Shown: positions 18,597 through 27,502 of the stretch, in pieces
Layout: each line of letters opens with the position of its first letter
How positions within the stretch are numbered: the stretch's first letter is position 1
Origin: Chryseobacterium sp. W4I1
GTDB taxonomy: Bacteria > Bacteroidota > Bacteroidia > Flavobacteriales > Weeksellaceae
Length of the DNA stretch: 64,000 bases
Assembly: GCF_030816115.1 (NCBI RefSeq)
Contig: NZ_JAUSXQ010000001.1
Span: forward strand, 4,073,001 to 4,137,000
Reading direction: 5' to 3'
The notes under the pieces: generated by a model
What the model saw: the letters and a program-made list of their open reading frames with translations, nothing else
What the model was told of the DNA's origin: nothing
Databases searched by the model: none
Made by a program: the position numbers and the translations under genes

Positions 18597-19841
18597 ATGA
18601 AAAAAATATTAGTATCAACTGCTTTATTGGCGGGTGTTCTATCCTACGCAGGGGGCTTCAGAGTATCTCTACAAGGAGTGAAACAATTGGCCATGGCACA
18701 TACTAGTGCTCATGCCGAAGACGCAAGTGTGGCATTCTTTAACCCAGCGGGTATGTCATTCATTCCTTCTAAACTGAGTATAGTAGCAGGAGGGTTTGGT
18801 GCAAGTAATAAAGTTACTTTTCAAAACTTGAATACTTTACAAAGTACAGAAACAGATAATCCTCTTGGGACTCCGTTATATGCTGCGGTTGCTTACAGAC
18901 CGATAGAGAACCTGTCTGTTGGTTTCAGTTTTACTACACCTTTTGGAAGTACTATCCAGTGGCCTAGCGACTGGGAAGGAAGAGAAATGGTGCAGAAACT
19001 GGAGCTGAAGAGTTTCTATTTTCAGCCAATGGTCTCTGTGAAACTGGCGCCTTGGGTGTCATTCGGAGCAAGCTATATTTATGCAAAAGGTAAAGTAGAC
19101 TGGGATAAAGCGGTGACGCAGTTCGGTGGTGAATTGAACATTAAAGATGAAAAGGCAAGCGGTAGCGGCTATGGATTCGGATTCTATTTCAGACCTGATC
19201 CAAAGTTGGATATAAGTATTGCTTACCGTTCCCCTATTGATATGAAAGCTAAAAACGGAACAGCTACATTCAAATTCCCTTCAGCATCTGTTTATCCGTT
19301 ATTAGGACTGGATCCAAGTACAGGTCAGGATAAATTTACAGCAACACTTCCTTTAGTAGAAGAATATACAGTTGGTTTAACATACAAAGTGACACCGAAG
19401 TGGTTGGTTTCAGCTGACTTTAACTATCACGGATGGGAAAGATACAGCAAGCTGACTCTTGATTTTGCTACGGCTCCGGTTGCTACTGGAAATCCAGCAG
19501 ATCCTACGGTTCTTGTATCTCCTAAAAACTTTAGAAACTCAAAAACATTCAGATTGGGGACACAGTATGCTTTCACTGATATGATCTTCGGACGTTTAGG
19601 AGCTTACTATGATGAATCTCCTTATACGGACGATCACTTTATTCCGGAAACACCTTCATTCAATACGTATGTAATTACCGGAGGTCTTGGTTTTAAACTA
19701 AAGCAGTTCGGAGTTGATATCGCAGGAGGATATGCACTTCCTCAGGCCAGAGACGTGAGAAATACTACTCTTGGCTTTAACGGACAGGCAAAAGCTAAAG
19801 CATTTTACTTTGGTTTAGGTTTATCGTATAACCCTTTTTAA
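18597..19841 (+). CDS. OmpP1/FadL/TodX family outer membrane transporter
   Basis: A 414-residue outer-membrane beta-barrel. After a signal peptide (MKKILVSTALLAGVLSYAG) it shows the FadL-type N-terminal hatch pattern. GVKQLAMAHTSAHAEDASVAFFNPAGMSF is here in segments: SAHAEDASVAFFNPAG marks the conserved NPAG motif near residue 50. The barrel ends in an aromatic residue (GLGLSYNPF), as needed for outer membrane insertion. FadL homologues pass long-chain fatty acids or other hydrophobic compounds. It is followed 10 bases later by a lipoprotein esterase-like gene, which suggests a lipid uptake or hydrolysis pair. Confidence 0.9.
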   Translation: MKKILVSTALLAGVLSYAGGFRVSLQGVKQLAMAHTSAHAEDASVAFFNPAGMSFIPSKLSIVAGGFGASNKVTFQNLNTLQSTETDNPLGTPLYAAVAYRPIENLSVGFSFTTPFGSTIQWPSDWEGREMVQKLELKSFYFQPMVSVKLAPWVSFGASYIYAKGKVDWDKAVTQFGGELNIKDEKASGSGYGFGFYFRPDPKLDISIAYRSPIDMKAKNGTATFKFPSASVYPLLGLDPSTGQDKFTATLPLVEEYTVGLTYKVTPKWLVSADFNYHGWERYSKLTLDFATAPVATGNPADPTVLVSPKNFRNSKTFRLGTQYAFTDMIFGRLGAYYDESPYTDDHFIPETPSFNTYVITGGLGFKLKQFGVDIAGGYALPQARDVRNTTLGFNGQAKAKAFYFGLGLSYNPF

Positions 19842-19851
19842 TTGAAAGACT

Positions 19852-21414
19852 ATGAAAAAAATTATAATATCAACACTTGCCGTTTCTGCACTTCTTTTTA
19901 CAACAAGTTGTGAAACTGATTTCGATACAGATGTAAAAGATGTTCAAGTGACTAAAGGAGATGCAGATTTTTCTAAATATATTTCCTTAGGAAATTCCCT
20001 GACTTCTGGTTACAGAGATGGAGCACTTTACAGCAGTGGGCAAAGTGAATCTTATCCAAGTATAATTGCAGCTCAGATGCAGCTTGCTGGTGGTGGAGCT
20101 TTTAAACAACCGCTGATGCCAAACGATGTAGGAGGATTTATCGGATTACCAGGTTTTCCGGGGAAATTGACTCTTCAGGTTACTGCAAGCGGTAGCTTGG
20201 GCCCTGTTGCAAGCAGTCCTGCTGCTGCATTAGATAATGTGGCCACCGGTGGACCTTATCAAAATATGGGAGTTCCGGGAGCTAAATCTTTCCACTTGGT
20301 TGCGCCAGGTTACGGGAGTGCTGCCAATCTTGCCATAGGAGCTGCCAATCCATATTTTGTGCGATTTGCTACTTCTGCAACAACTACTGTTTTAGCAGAT
20401 GCAATGGCTCAGAAGCCAACATTTTTCTCTCTTTGGATTGGTAATAATGATGTATTGTCTTATGCAACCAATGGGGGAACCAATTCTCAAACGGTAGGTG
20501 GTGTCACTACTTATACTGTTGCAACTGTCCAAACCAATAACGTAAATCCGACGACTTATAAATCAAATGATATTTCTGATCCCAATCTTGTAGCGGGATC
20601 TATTAAAGCTGTACTGGATGGTCTTAAAAGTGTAGGTACTACAAAAGGAGTTATTGGAAATATTCCTTATGTTACATCTATTCCTTTTTTCACGACAGTG
20701 CCTTACAATCCTTTAACGCCAACAACTTTGGGAGCGAATTTAGCAACTCTTAATGCAAGTTTGTACGGACCATTAAAGCAGGCACTTACTGCTTTTGGAG
20801 CTGGAGATAGAATTAATTTGCTTTCTTCTACTTCTGCAAATCCTGTTCTGATAAAAGATGTTGCCCTTACGGATCTGTCTGCACAGCTTACTGCTGCATT
20901 GACTCCTTCTTTAGGACCGCTTACAGCAGCTGCATTCGGACAAATATTTGGACAGGCAAGACAGGCTAAATCAGATGACTATATCCTTCTTACATCAAGT
21001 TCTCTAATTGGAACTCCTGCACCGGGAGCACCGGCTCCTGTAAATGTTTATGGGATTTCTTATCCGTTGCAAAATCAACATGTATTAACAAAAACAGAAG
21101 CTTCTTATGTGAAGACAGCAGTAGATGCTTATAATACTTCTATAAAATCACTTGCTGATTCTTATGGATTAGCTTTTGTAGATGGGAATGCTAAAATGGT
21201 TGAGCTTAATGGAAATTCAGGTATTTCCTTTGATGGGGTAAAATATACTGCCAAATTCGTGACCGGAGGCGCATTCTCTCTTGACGGTGTTCACCTTACC
21301 GGAAGAGGTTATGCAGTTATTGCCAACGAGTTTATCAAATCTATCAATATGAAGTACAAATCTACTTTGCCACAGGTAGATCCTAATAAGTATTCAGGAA
21401 TAAAATTCCCGTAA
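19852..21414 (+). CDS. SGNH/GDSL hydrolase-like lipoprotein
   Basis: A 520-residue lipoprotein: signal ending LLFTTSCETD, lipidated Cys near residue 20. It has the blocks of an SGNH hydrolase. Block I reads SLGNSLTSGYRDG, with Asn replacing the Asp of GDSL. A later GNND (WIGNNDVLSYA) matches block III, and the C-terminal DGVHLTGRGY supplies the catalytic Asp-His pair. Likely an esterase or lipase at the outer membrane. It sits in one unit with the FadL-type porin. Substrate unknown. Confidence 0.85.
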   Translation: MKKIIISTLAVSALLFTTSCETDFDTDVKDVQVTKGDADFSKYISLGNSLTSGYRDGALYSSGQSESYPSIIAAQMQLAGGGAFKQPLMPNDVGGFIGLPGFPGKLTLQVTASGSLGPVASSPAAALDNVATGGPYQNMGVPGAKSFHLVAPGYGSAANLAIGAANPYFVRFATSATTTVLADAMAQKPTFFSLWIGNNDVLSYATNGGTNSQTVGGVTTYTVATVQTNNVNPTTYKSNDISDPNLVAGSIKAVLDGLKSVGTTKGVIGNIPYVTSIPFFTTVPYNPLTPTTLGANLATLNASLYGPLKQALTAFGAGDRINLLSSTSANPVLIKDVALTDLSAQLTAALTPSLGPLTAAAFGQIFGQARQAKSDDYILLTSSSLIGTPAPGAPAPVNVYGISYPLQNQHVLTKTEASYVKTAVDAYNTSIKSLADSYGLAFVDGNAKMVELNGNSGISFDGVKYTAKFVTGGAFSLDGVHLTGRGYAVIANEFIKSINMKYKSTLPQVDPNKYSGIKFP

Positions 21415-21439
21415 TCATACAGGAAAATAAAAACTTAGA

Positions 21440-21471
21440 AACCACAAGACTAATTCTTGTGGTTTTTTTTT
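21440..21471 (+). terminator. terminator after the SGNH lipoprotein gene
   Basis: AACCACAAG (21440-21448) pairs with CTTGTGGTT (21456-21464), followed by a T-run. It abuts the -7 element of prs. Confidence 0.85.
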
Positions 21472-21478
21472 AAATTTG
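21471..21478 (+). promoter_or_regulatory. -7 element of prs
   Basis: TAAATTTGC matches TAnnTTTG and lies 21 bases before the prs ATG. It starts where the preceding terminator's T-run ends. Confidence 0.5.
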
Positions 21479-21499
21479 CAGAATCTTTAAAAAGTAAAA

Positions 21500-22438
21500 A
21501 TGGCCGATCAGTTAAGTTATCTATTTTGTACAAGAACCAGTAAGGACTTGGCAGAAAAAATTGCCCAGCATTATGGGAAAGAATTAGGAAAAATCAACTT
21601 TCAGGAGTTCAGCGACGGAGAATTTGAGCCTGTTTTGGACGAATCTGTGAGAGGAGGAAGAGTTTTCCTGATAGGATCTACTTTCCCGCCAGCAGACAAT
21701 CTTTTAGAACTTCTATTGATGATTGATGCAGCGAAAAGAGCTTCCGCAAAAAGCATTACTGTAGTAATTCCTTACTTCGGACTTGCAAGACAGGACAGAA
21801 AAGACAAACCGAGAGCTCCGATAGGGGCAAAGCTGGTTGCTAATCTATTAACAGCAGCTGGAGCAACAAGAGTAATGACAATGGATCTTCACGCAGACCA
21901 GATTCAGGGATTCTTTGAAATCCCGGTAGATCATCTGTATGCTTCAAGCATTTTTGTGGATTATATCAGAAACTTAAATCTTGACAGTCTTACCATCGCC
22001 TCTCCGGATATGGGTGGAGCAAAAAGAGCAAAAAACTATGCAGGCCATCTTGGTGCTGATGTTGTAATTGCTTACAAGGAAAGGAAGAAAGCGAATGTTG
22101 TGGAAGAGATGTTCCTGATTGGAGATGTGGAAGGAAAGAATGTAATCCTTATCGATGACATGATTGATACTGCAGGTACACTTTGCAAAGCTGCAGATAT
22201 TTTGATGGAAAAAGGAGCAAAATCAGTAAGAGCAATGGCTACTCACGGAGTACTTTCCGGAAAGGCTTACGAGAATATTGAGAACTCAAAATTATTGGAA
22301 GTGATTGTAACTGACTCAATTCCTGTTAAAAATAATTTGTCAACTAAAATAAAAGTGCTATCTTGCGCCCCATTATTTGCAGACGTTATGACCATGGTTC
22401 ATGAGCATCAATCAATTAGCAGTAAGTTTATTATCTAA
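21500..22438 (+). CDS. prs: ribose-phosphate pyrophosphokinase (PRPP synthetase)
   Basis: A 312-residue enzyme making phosphoribosyl pyrophosphate from ribose 5-phosphate and ATP, feeding purine, pyrimidine, His, Trp and NAD synthesis. Clear signatures are FSDGEF near residue 35, the DRKDKPRAPIGAKLVANLL catalytic loop region, DLHADQIQGFF, and the PRPP-binding VILIDDMIDTAGT. Normal length. rplY follows 54 bases downstream, a conserved pairing. Confidence 0.95.
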   Translation: MADQLSYLFCTRTSKDLAEKIAQHYGKELGKINFQEFSDGEFEPVLDESVRGGRVFLIGSTFPPADNLLELLLMIDAAKRASAKSITVVIPYFGLARQDRKDKPRAPIGAKLVANLLTAAGATRVMTMDLHADQIQGFFEIPVDHLYASSIFVDYIRNLNLDSLTIASPDMGGAKRAKNYAGHLGADVVIAYKERKKANVVEEMFLIGDVEGKNVILIDDMIDTAGTLCKAADILMEKGAKSVRAMATHGVLSGKAYENIENSKLLEVIVTDSIPVKNNLSTKIKVLSCAPLFADVMTMVHEHQSISSKFII

Positions 22439-22492
22439 TTGATTTTTAGAAGTTTGCGTAATTTAATCGAATAATTTTTTAAATTTTTATAA

Positions 22493-23128
22493 ATGAAATC
22501 TATTACAATTCAAGGTACAAAAAGAGAAAACGTGGGCAAAAAGTCTACAAAAGCTTTGCGTGATGCTGAATTAGTTCCTTGTGTTGTTTATGGAGGTGAA
22601 GCGCCTTTAAACTTCTCTGCTGAAGAGAGAGCTTTTAAAGGTTTAGTATACACTCCTGAAGCACACACGGTATCTATTGAACTAGACGGAAAAACAATTC
22701 CGGCTGTCCTTCAGGATATTCAGTTCCACCCAATTACGGACAAAATCTTACACGTAGACTTCTACCAGTTATCTGATGATAAGCCGGTAATTATGGAAGT
22801 TCCTGTAAGACTTACTGGACGTTCTAAAGGTGTTGTGGCTGGTGGTGTTTTACGTCAGTCTTTCAGAAAATTGAAAGTAAAAGCTATTCCTGCAAACTTG
22901 CCGGATGAGGTAGTGGTTGATGTTACTCCATTGAAAATTGGTAACAAACTTTATGTAGGAGGTCTTAAAGCTGAAGGATTCTCTTTCGTGCATCCTGACA
23001 ATGCAGTTGTAGTGGCTGTTAAGATGTCTAGAAATGCAATGAAAGGTGGTGCTGTAGCTGATGACGATGAGGAAGAAGTTGCAACTGAAGAAGGAGCAGC
23101 TCCAGCAGAAGAAACTGCAGCAGAATAA
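22493..23128 (+). CDS. rplY: 50S ribosomal protein L25/general stress protein Ctc
   Basis: A 211-residue long-form L25 (Ctc type). The N-terminal 5S rRNA-binding domain begins [23 protein letters not shown], then VPCVVYGG. The TL5 C-terminal beta domain follows ([20 protein letters not shown]). It ends in an acidic, Ala-rich tail ([22 protein letters not shown] in segments), common in Bacteroidota. It binds 5S rRNA in the large subunit. Confidence 0.93.
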   Translation: MKSITIQGTKRENVGKKSTKALRDAELVPCVVYGGEAPLNFSAEERAFKGLVYTPEAHTVSIELDGKTIPAVLQDIQFHPITDKILHVDFYQLSDDKPVIMEVPVRLTGRSKGVVAGGVLRQSFRKLKVKAIPANLPDEVVVDVTPLKIGNKLYVGGLKAEGFSFVHPDNAVVVAVKMSRNAMKGGAVADDDEEEVATEEGAAPAEETAAE

Positions 23129-23152
23129 TTTTTGCTTATTCAAACACAATAT

Positions 23153-23180
23153 AAAACCTGTCAATTTATTGGCAGGTTTT
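23153..23180 (+). terminator. terminator after rplY
   Basis: AAAACCTGTCAA and TTGGCAGGTTTT form a 12-bp stem with one T-G pair and a 4-base loop. A T-rich stretch follows. Confidence 0.85.
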
Positions 23181-23244
23181 TATTTATTCAATAAATGGAG
23201 TATGGATCTTTCTTTGTCATCCTATCCATCGAATTTTTCTATTA

Positions 23245-23260
23245 ACTGATAAGTATCAGT
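23245..23260. promoter_or_regulatory. candidate operator upstream of sufS
   Basis: ACTGATAAGTATCAGT is a 7-bp inverted repeat with a 2-base spacer. It lies 35 bases above the sufS -7 element, where an activator or repressor dimer could bind. The protein is not known. Confidence 0.3.
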
Positions 23261-23295
23261 CATTATTGAGATGCATCCTTTCAGAAAAAAAGACG

Positions 23296-23303
23296 TAAAT
23301 TTG
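23296..23303 (+). promoter_or_regulatory. -7 element of sufS
   Basis: TAAATTTG matches TAnnTTTG, 42 bases upstream of the sufS ATG. Confidence 0.5.
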
Positions 23304-23345
23304 AAGTGTTCTAAATAAGAGCCATCTAATTTAAAATTTTAATAA

Positions 23346-24566
23346 ATGTTTGACATTCAAGAAATAAGAAGTCAGTTTACTATATTAAACCGCGAAGTGA
23401 ATGGTAAACCTTTGGTTTACTTAGATAATGCAGCAACATCCCAGAAACCCAATTCCGTTTTGGAAGTCTGGAATCAATATTATACAGATCTTAATGCCAA
23501 TGTTCACAGGGGGATTCATACATTAAGCCAGCTTGCTACTGAAGAAATGGAACTTTCAAGAAGAAAAATCCAGAAATTCATTAATGCAAAACATGATTTT
23601 GAAGTCATTTTTACAAAAGGGACTACCGAAGGACTGAACCTCATCGCCTATATTTTAACGCAGAAGCTTAAAAAGGACGATGAGATTATTATTTCTTACC
23701 TTGAGCATCATTCCAATATCGTTCCCTGGCAGCTGCTTTGTGAAAGAACCGGCGCAAAGCTCAGAGTGATCCCGATTGATGAAAATGGAATTCTTCAGCT
23801 GGATTACCTCGATCAGTTTTTAAGTGAAAAAACGAAAGTGGTTTCTGTGAACCAGGTTTCCAATGCTTTGGGAATTGTAAATCCTATAGAAGAGATCATT
23901 GCGAAAACAAGAAAAAATTCAAATGCTTATGTTGTGATTGATGGGGCGCAGTCTGCTCCTCACTTCACCATTGATGTACAGAAGCTGAATTGTGATTTCT
24001 TTGTGTTCTCTGGCCATAAAATGTATGCTCCGATGGGAACCGGTATCCTATATGGAAAGCAGGAAATTCTTGAAGAGCTTCCACCGTTCCATGGGGGAGG
24101 AGAGATGATTGCTACCTGTTCTTTCGACGGAACTACTTATGCCGGGCTTCCTTTTAAATATGAAGCCGGAACCCCAAATGTAGGTGGAAATATTGCATTA
24201 GGTGCGGCTGTAGATTTTATGGAAAAAATCGGAAGACAGAATATTCAGAATCATGAGAATGCATTGTTGGAGTATGCTCAAAGAAAACTTTTGGAGCTGG
24301 AAAATATAAAGATCTACGGTGAGAAAGCAAAAAGAACGGGCGTCGTTTCCTTTAATCTGGTAGGCGTGGGGATTTCTTCCGATGTAGGAATGATTCTTGA
24401 TAAAATGGGGATTGCTGTAAGGACCGGACATCACTGTACACAGCCTATCATGAACTTTTTCAATATAGCCGGAACGGTAAGAGCCAGTTTTGCTGTCTAC
24501 AATACTTTTGAAGAAATTGACAAGCTTGTAGAAGGGGTGAAGAAAGCTCAGAAAATGCTCGGATAA
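23346..24566 (+). CDS. sufS: SufS-type cysteine desulfurase
   Basis: A 406-residue PLP enzyme of the group II (SufS/CsdA) class. The PLP-binding Lys is Lys225 (SGHKMYAP) and the persulphide Cys is Cys364 in RTGHHCTQP. VYLDNAATSQKP near the start is typical. It removes sulphur from cysteine for Fe-S cluster assembly. No sufB, C, D or E gene is adjacent, so it is separated from the rest of the pathway here. It is a single-gene unit with its own terminator. Confidence 0.93.
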   Translation: MFDIQEIRSQFTILNREVNGKPLVYLDNAATSQKPNSVLEVWNQYYTDLNANVHRGIHTLSQLATEEMELSRRKIQKFINAKHDFEVIFTKGTTEGLNLIAYILTQKLKKDDEIIISYLEHHSNIVPWQLLCERTGAKLRVIPIDENGILQLDYLDQFLSEKTKVVSVNQVSNALGIVNPIEEIIAKTRKNSNAYVVIDGAQSAPHFTIDVQKLNCDFFVFSGHKMYAPMGTGILYGKQEILEELPPFHGGGEMIATCSFDGTTYAGLPFKYEAGTPNVGGNIALGAAVDFMEKIGRQNIQNHENALLEYAQRKLLELENIKIYGEKAKRTGVVSFNLVGVGISSDVGMILDKMGIAVRTGHHCTQPIMNFFNIAGTVRASFAVYNTFEEIDKLVEGVKKAQKMLG

Positions 24567-24571
24567 AATAT

Positions 24572-24602
24572 AAAAAAGCAGTTGTTTATCAGCTGCTTTT
24601 TT
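24572..24602. terminator. terminator between sufS and the bacteriocin-like gene
   Basis: AAAAAAGCAG (24572-24581) pairs with CTGCTTTTTT (24593-24602). A- and T-runs on both sides let it serve the plus-strand sufS and the minus-strand small gene, which converge here. Confidence 0.8.
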
Positions 24603-24609
24603 ATTTAGT

Positions 24610-24735
24610 TTACTCCCACGGTATGCAATAGCATCTTCCGTCTATAATGACCTGATAGTATTCAATGGCACATTCAAGGCAGATTTCTGTTCCTGCTACG
24701 ATCGTTTTCAATTTTTCTTTGCTTAACTTTTTCAT
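24610..24735 (-). CDS. 41-residue bacteriocin-like (putative RiPP) precursor peptide
   Basis: The minus strand from an ATG at 24733-24735 to a TAA at 24610-24612 encodes 41 residues. The first half is a leader, MKKLSKEKLKTIVAG, of the kind seen in Bacteroidota peptides annotated as bacteriocin-like (Lys/Leu/Ile amphipathic helix ending in a small residue). The second half is a short core, TEICLECAIEYYQVIIDG then RCYCIPWE, with four cysteines (19, 22, 35, 37) that could form disulphides or thioether links. It has a TAnnTTTG element 26 bases upstream and a terminator downstream. No modification or export gene is adjacent. Activity unknown. Confidence 0.75.
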   Translation of the reverse strand: MKKLSKEKLKTIVAGTEICLECAIEYYQVIIDGRCYCIPWE

Positions 24736-24760
24736 ATTCTTGATTTTAAGAGTTGGTGAT

Positions 24761-24768
24761 CAAATATA
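24761..24768 (-). promoter_or_regulatory. -7 element of the bacteriocin-like gene
   Basis: The minus strand reads TATATTTG, matching TAnnTTTG, 25 bases above the small gene's ATG. Confidence 0.45.
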
Positions 24769-24910
24769 AATATAAATTCATAAAAAGATAACTTATAGAG
24801 CTTTCAATTTGAGCGACTTTTGATTTAGATAGAAATGATCTGGATGATAAATAGATTCTTACAATCTTTCAAATAGCAATTTTTGTGATTCATTGTTTTT
24901 ATTCTTGAAG

Positions 24911-24918
24911 TAATTTTG
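24911..24918 (+). promoter_or_regulatory. -7 element of the nitroreductase gene
   Basis: TAATTTTG matches TAnnTTTG, 21 bases before the ATG at 24940. A possible TTG start at 24916 lies inside it, which argues for the ATG. Confidence 0.5.
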
Positions 24919-24939
24919 CTTGGTCTAAATTTAACTTTA

Positions 24940-25572
24940 ATGGAATTAATAGAAAAACTGAACTGGAGATTTGCAACCAAAGCAATGAACGGTCAAAAAG
25001 TACCACAGGAAAAAGTGGATAAAATATTAGAAGCGGCAAGACTGGCGCCTACCTCCAGCGGGCTTCAGCCTTTTGAGATCATCGTAGTGACCAATCAGGA
25101 GGTGAAAGAACAGATTAAGCCACATGCGTGGAACCAGCCACAGATCACAGATTGTTCGCATCTTTTAGTATTTGCAGCCTGGGATAATTATACCGAAGAA
25201 AGAATCAACAGTATGTTTGACCTTACCAACGAGATCAGAGGCTTTAAAAATGAAGGTTGGGAAAACTACAGACAGATGCTGCTAGGAACATATCCACAGA
25301 GGTCTGCTGAAGAAAATTTCACCCATGCTGCAAAACAGGCTTACATTTCTTTTGGTGCTGCCATTATCGCTGCTGCTTTTGAAGAAGTAGATTCTACGCC
25401 GATGGAAGGTTTCTCTCCTGACGCTGTGGATGAAGTTTTAAACTTAAAAGAAAAAGGCTTGAAAAGTGTTCTATTATTACCTATCGGGTACAGGAATACG
25501 GAATCAGACTGGCTGGTGAATCTTACAAAAGTGAGAAAGCCTAAAGAAGATTTCATTACTGAAGTCAATTAA
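24940..25572 (+). CDS. nitroreductase family NAD(P)H-dependent oxidoreductase
   Basis: From the ATG at 24940 the product is 210 residues (MELIEKLNWRFATKAMNG). The fold is that of NfsB/YfkO-type flavin enzymes: ARLAPTSSGLQPFEIIVV (FMN-binding loop near residue 35-50), AAKQAYISFGAAIIAAAFEEVDSTPMEGF, and a C-terminal LLPIGYRN. Such enzymes bind FMN and reduce nitro compounds, quinones or enones using NAD(P)H. Physiological substrate unknown. Single gene between its own promoter and terminator. Confidence 0.88.
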   Translation: MELIEKLNWRFATKAMNGQKVPQEKVDKILEAARLAPTSSGLQPFEIIVVTNQEVKEQIKPHAWNQPQITDCSHLLVFAAWDNYTEERINSMFDLTNEIRGFKNEGWENYRQMLLGTYPQRSAEENFTHAAKQAYISFGAAIIAAAFEEVDSTPMEGFSPDAVDEVLNLKEKGLKSVLLLPIGYRNTESDWLVNLTKVRKPKEDFITEVN

Positions 25573-25592
25573 TTACTAATTTTTTTCTCATA

Positions 25593-25624
25593 AAAATCCC
25601 TTTCAAATAGTTGAAAGGGATTTT
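25593..25624. terminator. bidirectional terminator between nitroreductase gene and hemE
   Basis: AAAATCCCTTTCAA and TTGAAAGGGATTTT form a 14-bp stem around ATAG, with T-runs on both strands. The two genes converge here. Confidence 0.85.
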
Positions 25625-25734
25625 GTTTTTAATTAATATCTTTAAGTGTATTTCTGTCTAAACCTATCAGTTTGAATTTCTATCTAAAAATACTAAAGTA
25701 TTAAAAATTTTTGCAACTTTTGTGGTTAGAAAAA

Positions 25735-26766
25735 TTAATGAACCGGTTTCCAATCTACAACCGCTCTGATAAACGCTTCCGCATTTTCCACAGGAATATT
25801 CGGTAAAATTCCATGTCCCAGGTTGGCGATGTATCTGTCTTTTCCGAAACGGTTAATCATCTCTGTAACCATCTTTTTGATTGTTTCCGGAGTGGAGTGT
25901 AATCTTGCAGGATCAAAATTCCCCTGAAGCGTCATGGTATGGTTCGTTAATGTTCTTGCAAATTCTGGCTTAATCGTCCAGTCTACACCCAAAGCAGATG
26001 CTTTAGACATCGTCATATCTTCAAGAGCAAACCAGCATCCTTTCCCGAATACCACAACATGCGTAAGAGGACTTAAAGCTTCAACAATCTGGTTGATATA
26101 CTGCCATGAGAATTCCTGGTAATCCGTAGGCGAAAGCATTCCTCCCCATGAATCAAAAACCTGAACAGCAGAAACGCCCTTTTCAACTTTTCTTTTCAAA
26201 TAAGCAATCGTAGTATCTGTAATCTTCTGAAGCAGTAAATGAGCGGCCTCAGGCTGCTGAAAACAGAACGATTTCGCAATATCAAAAGCTTTACTTCCTT
26301 TTCCTTCAATACAGTAGCACAGGATTGTCCATGGAGAACCTGCAAAACCGATTAATGGAATTTCATTATCTAATTTAATTAATGTAAGTTCAATGGCATC
26401 AAAAACGTATCCTAAAGTATCATCCACATCAGGAACCACAACATTCTGAACCTGCTCCATCGTTCTGATTGGATTATCCAGCCATGGACCCACGTTTTCC
26501 TTCATTTTAAAATCAATTCCCATCGCTTGGGGAACTACCAAAATATCAGAAAACAAAATGGCTGCATCCAAAGGAAATCTACGGATAGGCTGTACGGTAA
26601 TTTCAGAAGCTAGTTCCGGCGTCTGGCATCTCGTAAAGAAATCATATTTATCACGAAGAGCAATGAATTCCGGTAAATACCTTCCGGCTTGTCTCATCAT
26701 CCAAACAGGTGGTCTTTCTACAGTTTCTCCACGGAGTGCTTTTAAATATAAGTCGTTTTTAATCAT
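25735..26766 (-). CDS. hemE: uroporphyrinogen decarboxylase
   Basis: A 343-residue enzyme removing four carboxyl groups from uroporphyrinogen III to give coproporphyrinogen III. The N-terminal signature [16 protein letters not shown] (about residues 19-34) carries the conserved substrate-binding Arg residues. [10 protein letters not shown] and [13 protein letters not shown] are also typical. It is the last gene of the haem cluster, 64 bases below hemD. Confidence 0.95.
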   Translation of the reverse strand: MIKNDLYLKALRGETVERPPVWMMRQAGRYLPEFIALRDKYDFFTRCQTPELASEITVQPIRRFPLDAAILFSDILVVPQAMGIDFKMKENVGPWLDNPIRTMEQVQNVVVPDVDDTLGYVFDAIELTLIKLDNEIPLIGFAGSPWTILCYCIEGKGSKAFDIAKSFCFQQPEAAHLLLQKITDTTIAYLKRKVEKGVSAVQVFDSWGGMLSPTDYQEFSWQYINQIVEALSPLTHVVVFGKGCWFALEDMTMSKASALGVDWTIKPEFARTLTNHTMTLQGNFDPARLHSTPETIKKMVTEMINRFGKDRYIANLGHGILPNIPVENAEAFIRAVVDWKPVH

Positions 26767-26830
26767 AATTTATTTAAACTAATACGGCCGTTCCCGGCAC
26801 TCATTATTTTTACAGCGATACTTGAGCTGT

Positions 26831-27502
26831 TTAAATTTCCTTTTTTATCAACCCAAAAATAGAAGTCAGATTATTTTCTTCTGATGTGAAGATTTCTTCT
26901 GTTGTATATTTTCTCAGTTCACCCGAGGTGGTTTCACCGATTGAAAAAATTTTCATTCCTTCTAAAGAGTTGAGTTTTGCAAAACTACGAACTCCGCTTG
27001 GACTAAAAAAAACTGCAGCATGATATTTTTCAGGTACGGAAGGATAGATTTCTTCTGTATTGTAGACTGTGATCTTTTTGTAGCGGATATTCTGCAAAGG
27101 AAGCTCATTATCCAGCACATCGATAGCCAGATTGCCACAGAAGTGAAGGAACTGTTCGTGCTGACAGTTTCCGATGATAAACCTGGAAAGTGTCTCTGCA
27201 TTTTTCAATACTTTAAACGTTCCGAAACCGAATTTTCTCAGTTCACGTTTCGTTTTTTCACCGACGCAGTATATTTTATTGTAATTTTTCGCCGTAAAAT
27301 CCTCATTAGGCTTAAACCCATTGATGAAAAATGATCTCACTCCATTCACACTGGTAAAGATCAGGGAATTGTTTTTTAAATCAAATGCAGCCGTTTTTAT
27401 AGGTTCCGTTCTAATTACCTCAATACATTCAGCCGAAATATCCGATCCTAATTCTCTGGATAATAATGTGGCATCTATGGTTTTGGTAAATAGAATTTTC
27501 AT
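26831..27502 (-). CDS. hemD: uroporphyrinogen-III synthase
   Basis: A 223-residue, fast-evolving HemD family protein, recognised by length, two-domain alpha/beta pattern and position. Segments such as LIFTSVNGVRSFF, IYCVGEKTKRELRKFGF, AAVFFSPSGVRSFAKL and IFSIGETTSGELRK match the family. It closes hydroxymethylbilane into uroporphyrinogen III with inversion of ring D. Its ATG shares one base with the stop of the upstream amidase gene (TAATG), so the two are translationally coupled. Confidence 0.88.
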   Translation of the reverse strand: MKILFTKTIDATLLSRELGSDISAECIEVIRTEPIKTAAFDLKNNSLIFTSVNGVRSFFINGFKPNEDFTAKNYNKIYCVGEKTKRELRKFGFGTFKVLKNAETLSRFIIGNCQHEQFLHFCGNLAIDVLDNELPLQNIRYKKITVYNTEEIYPSVPEKYHAAVFFSPSGVRSFAKLNSLEGMKIFSIGETTSGELRKYTTEEIFTSEENNLTSIFGLIKKEI

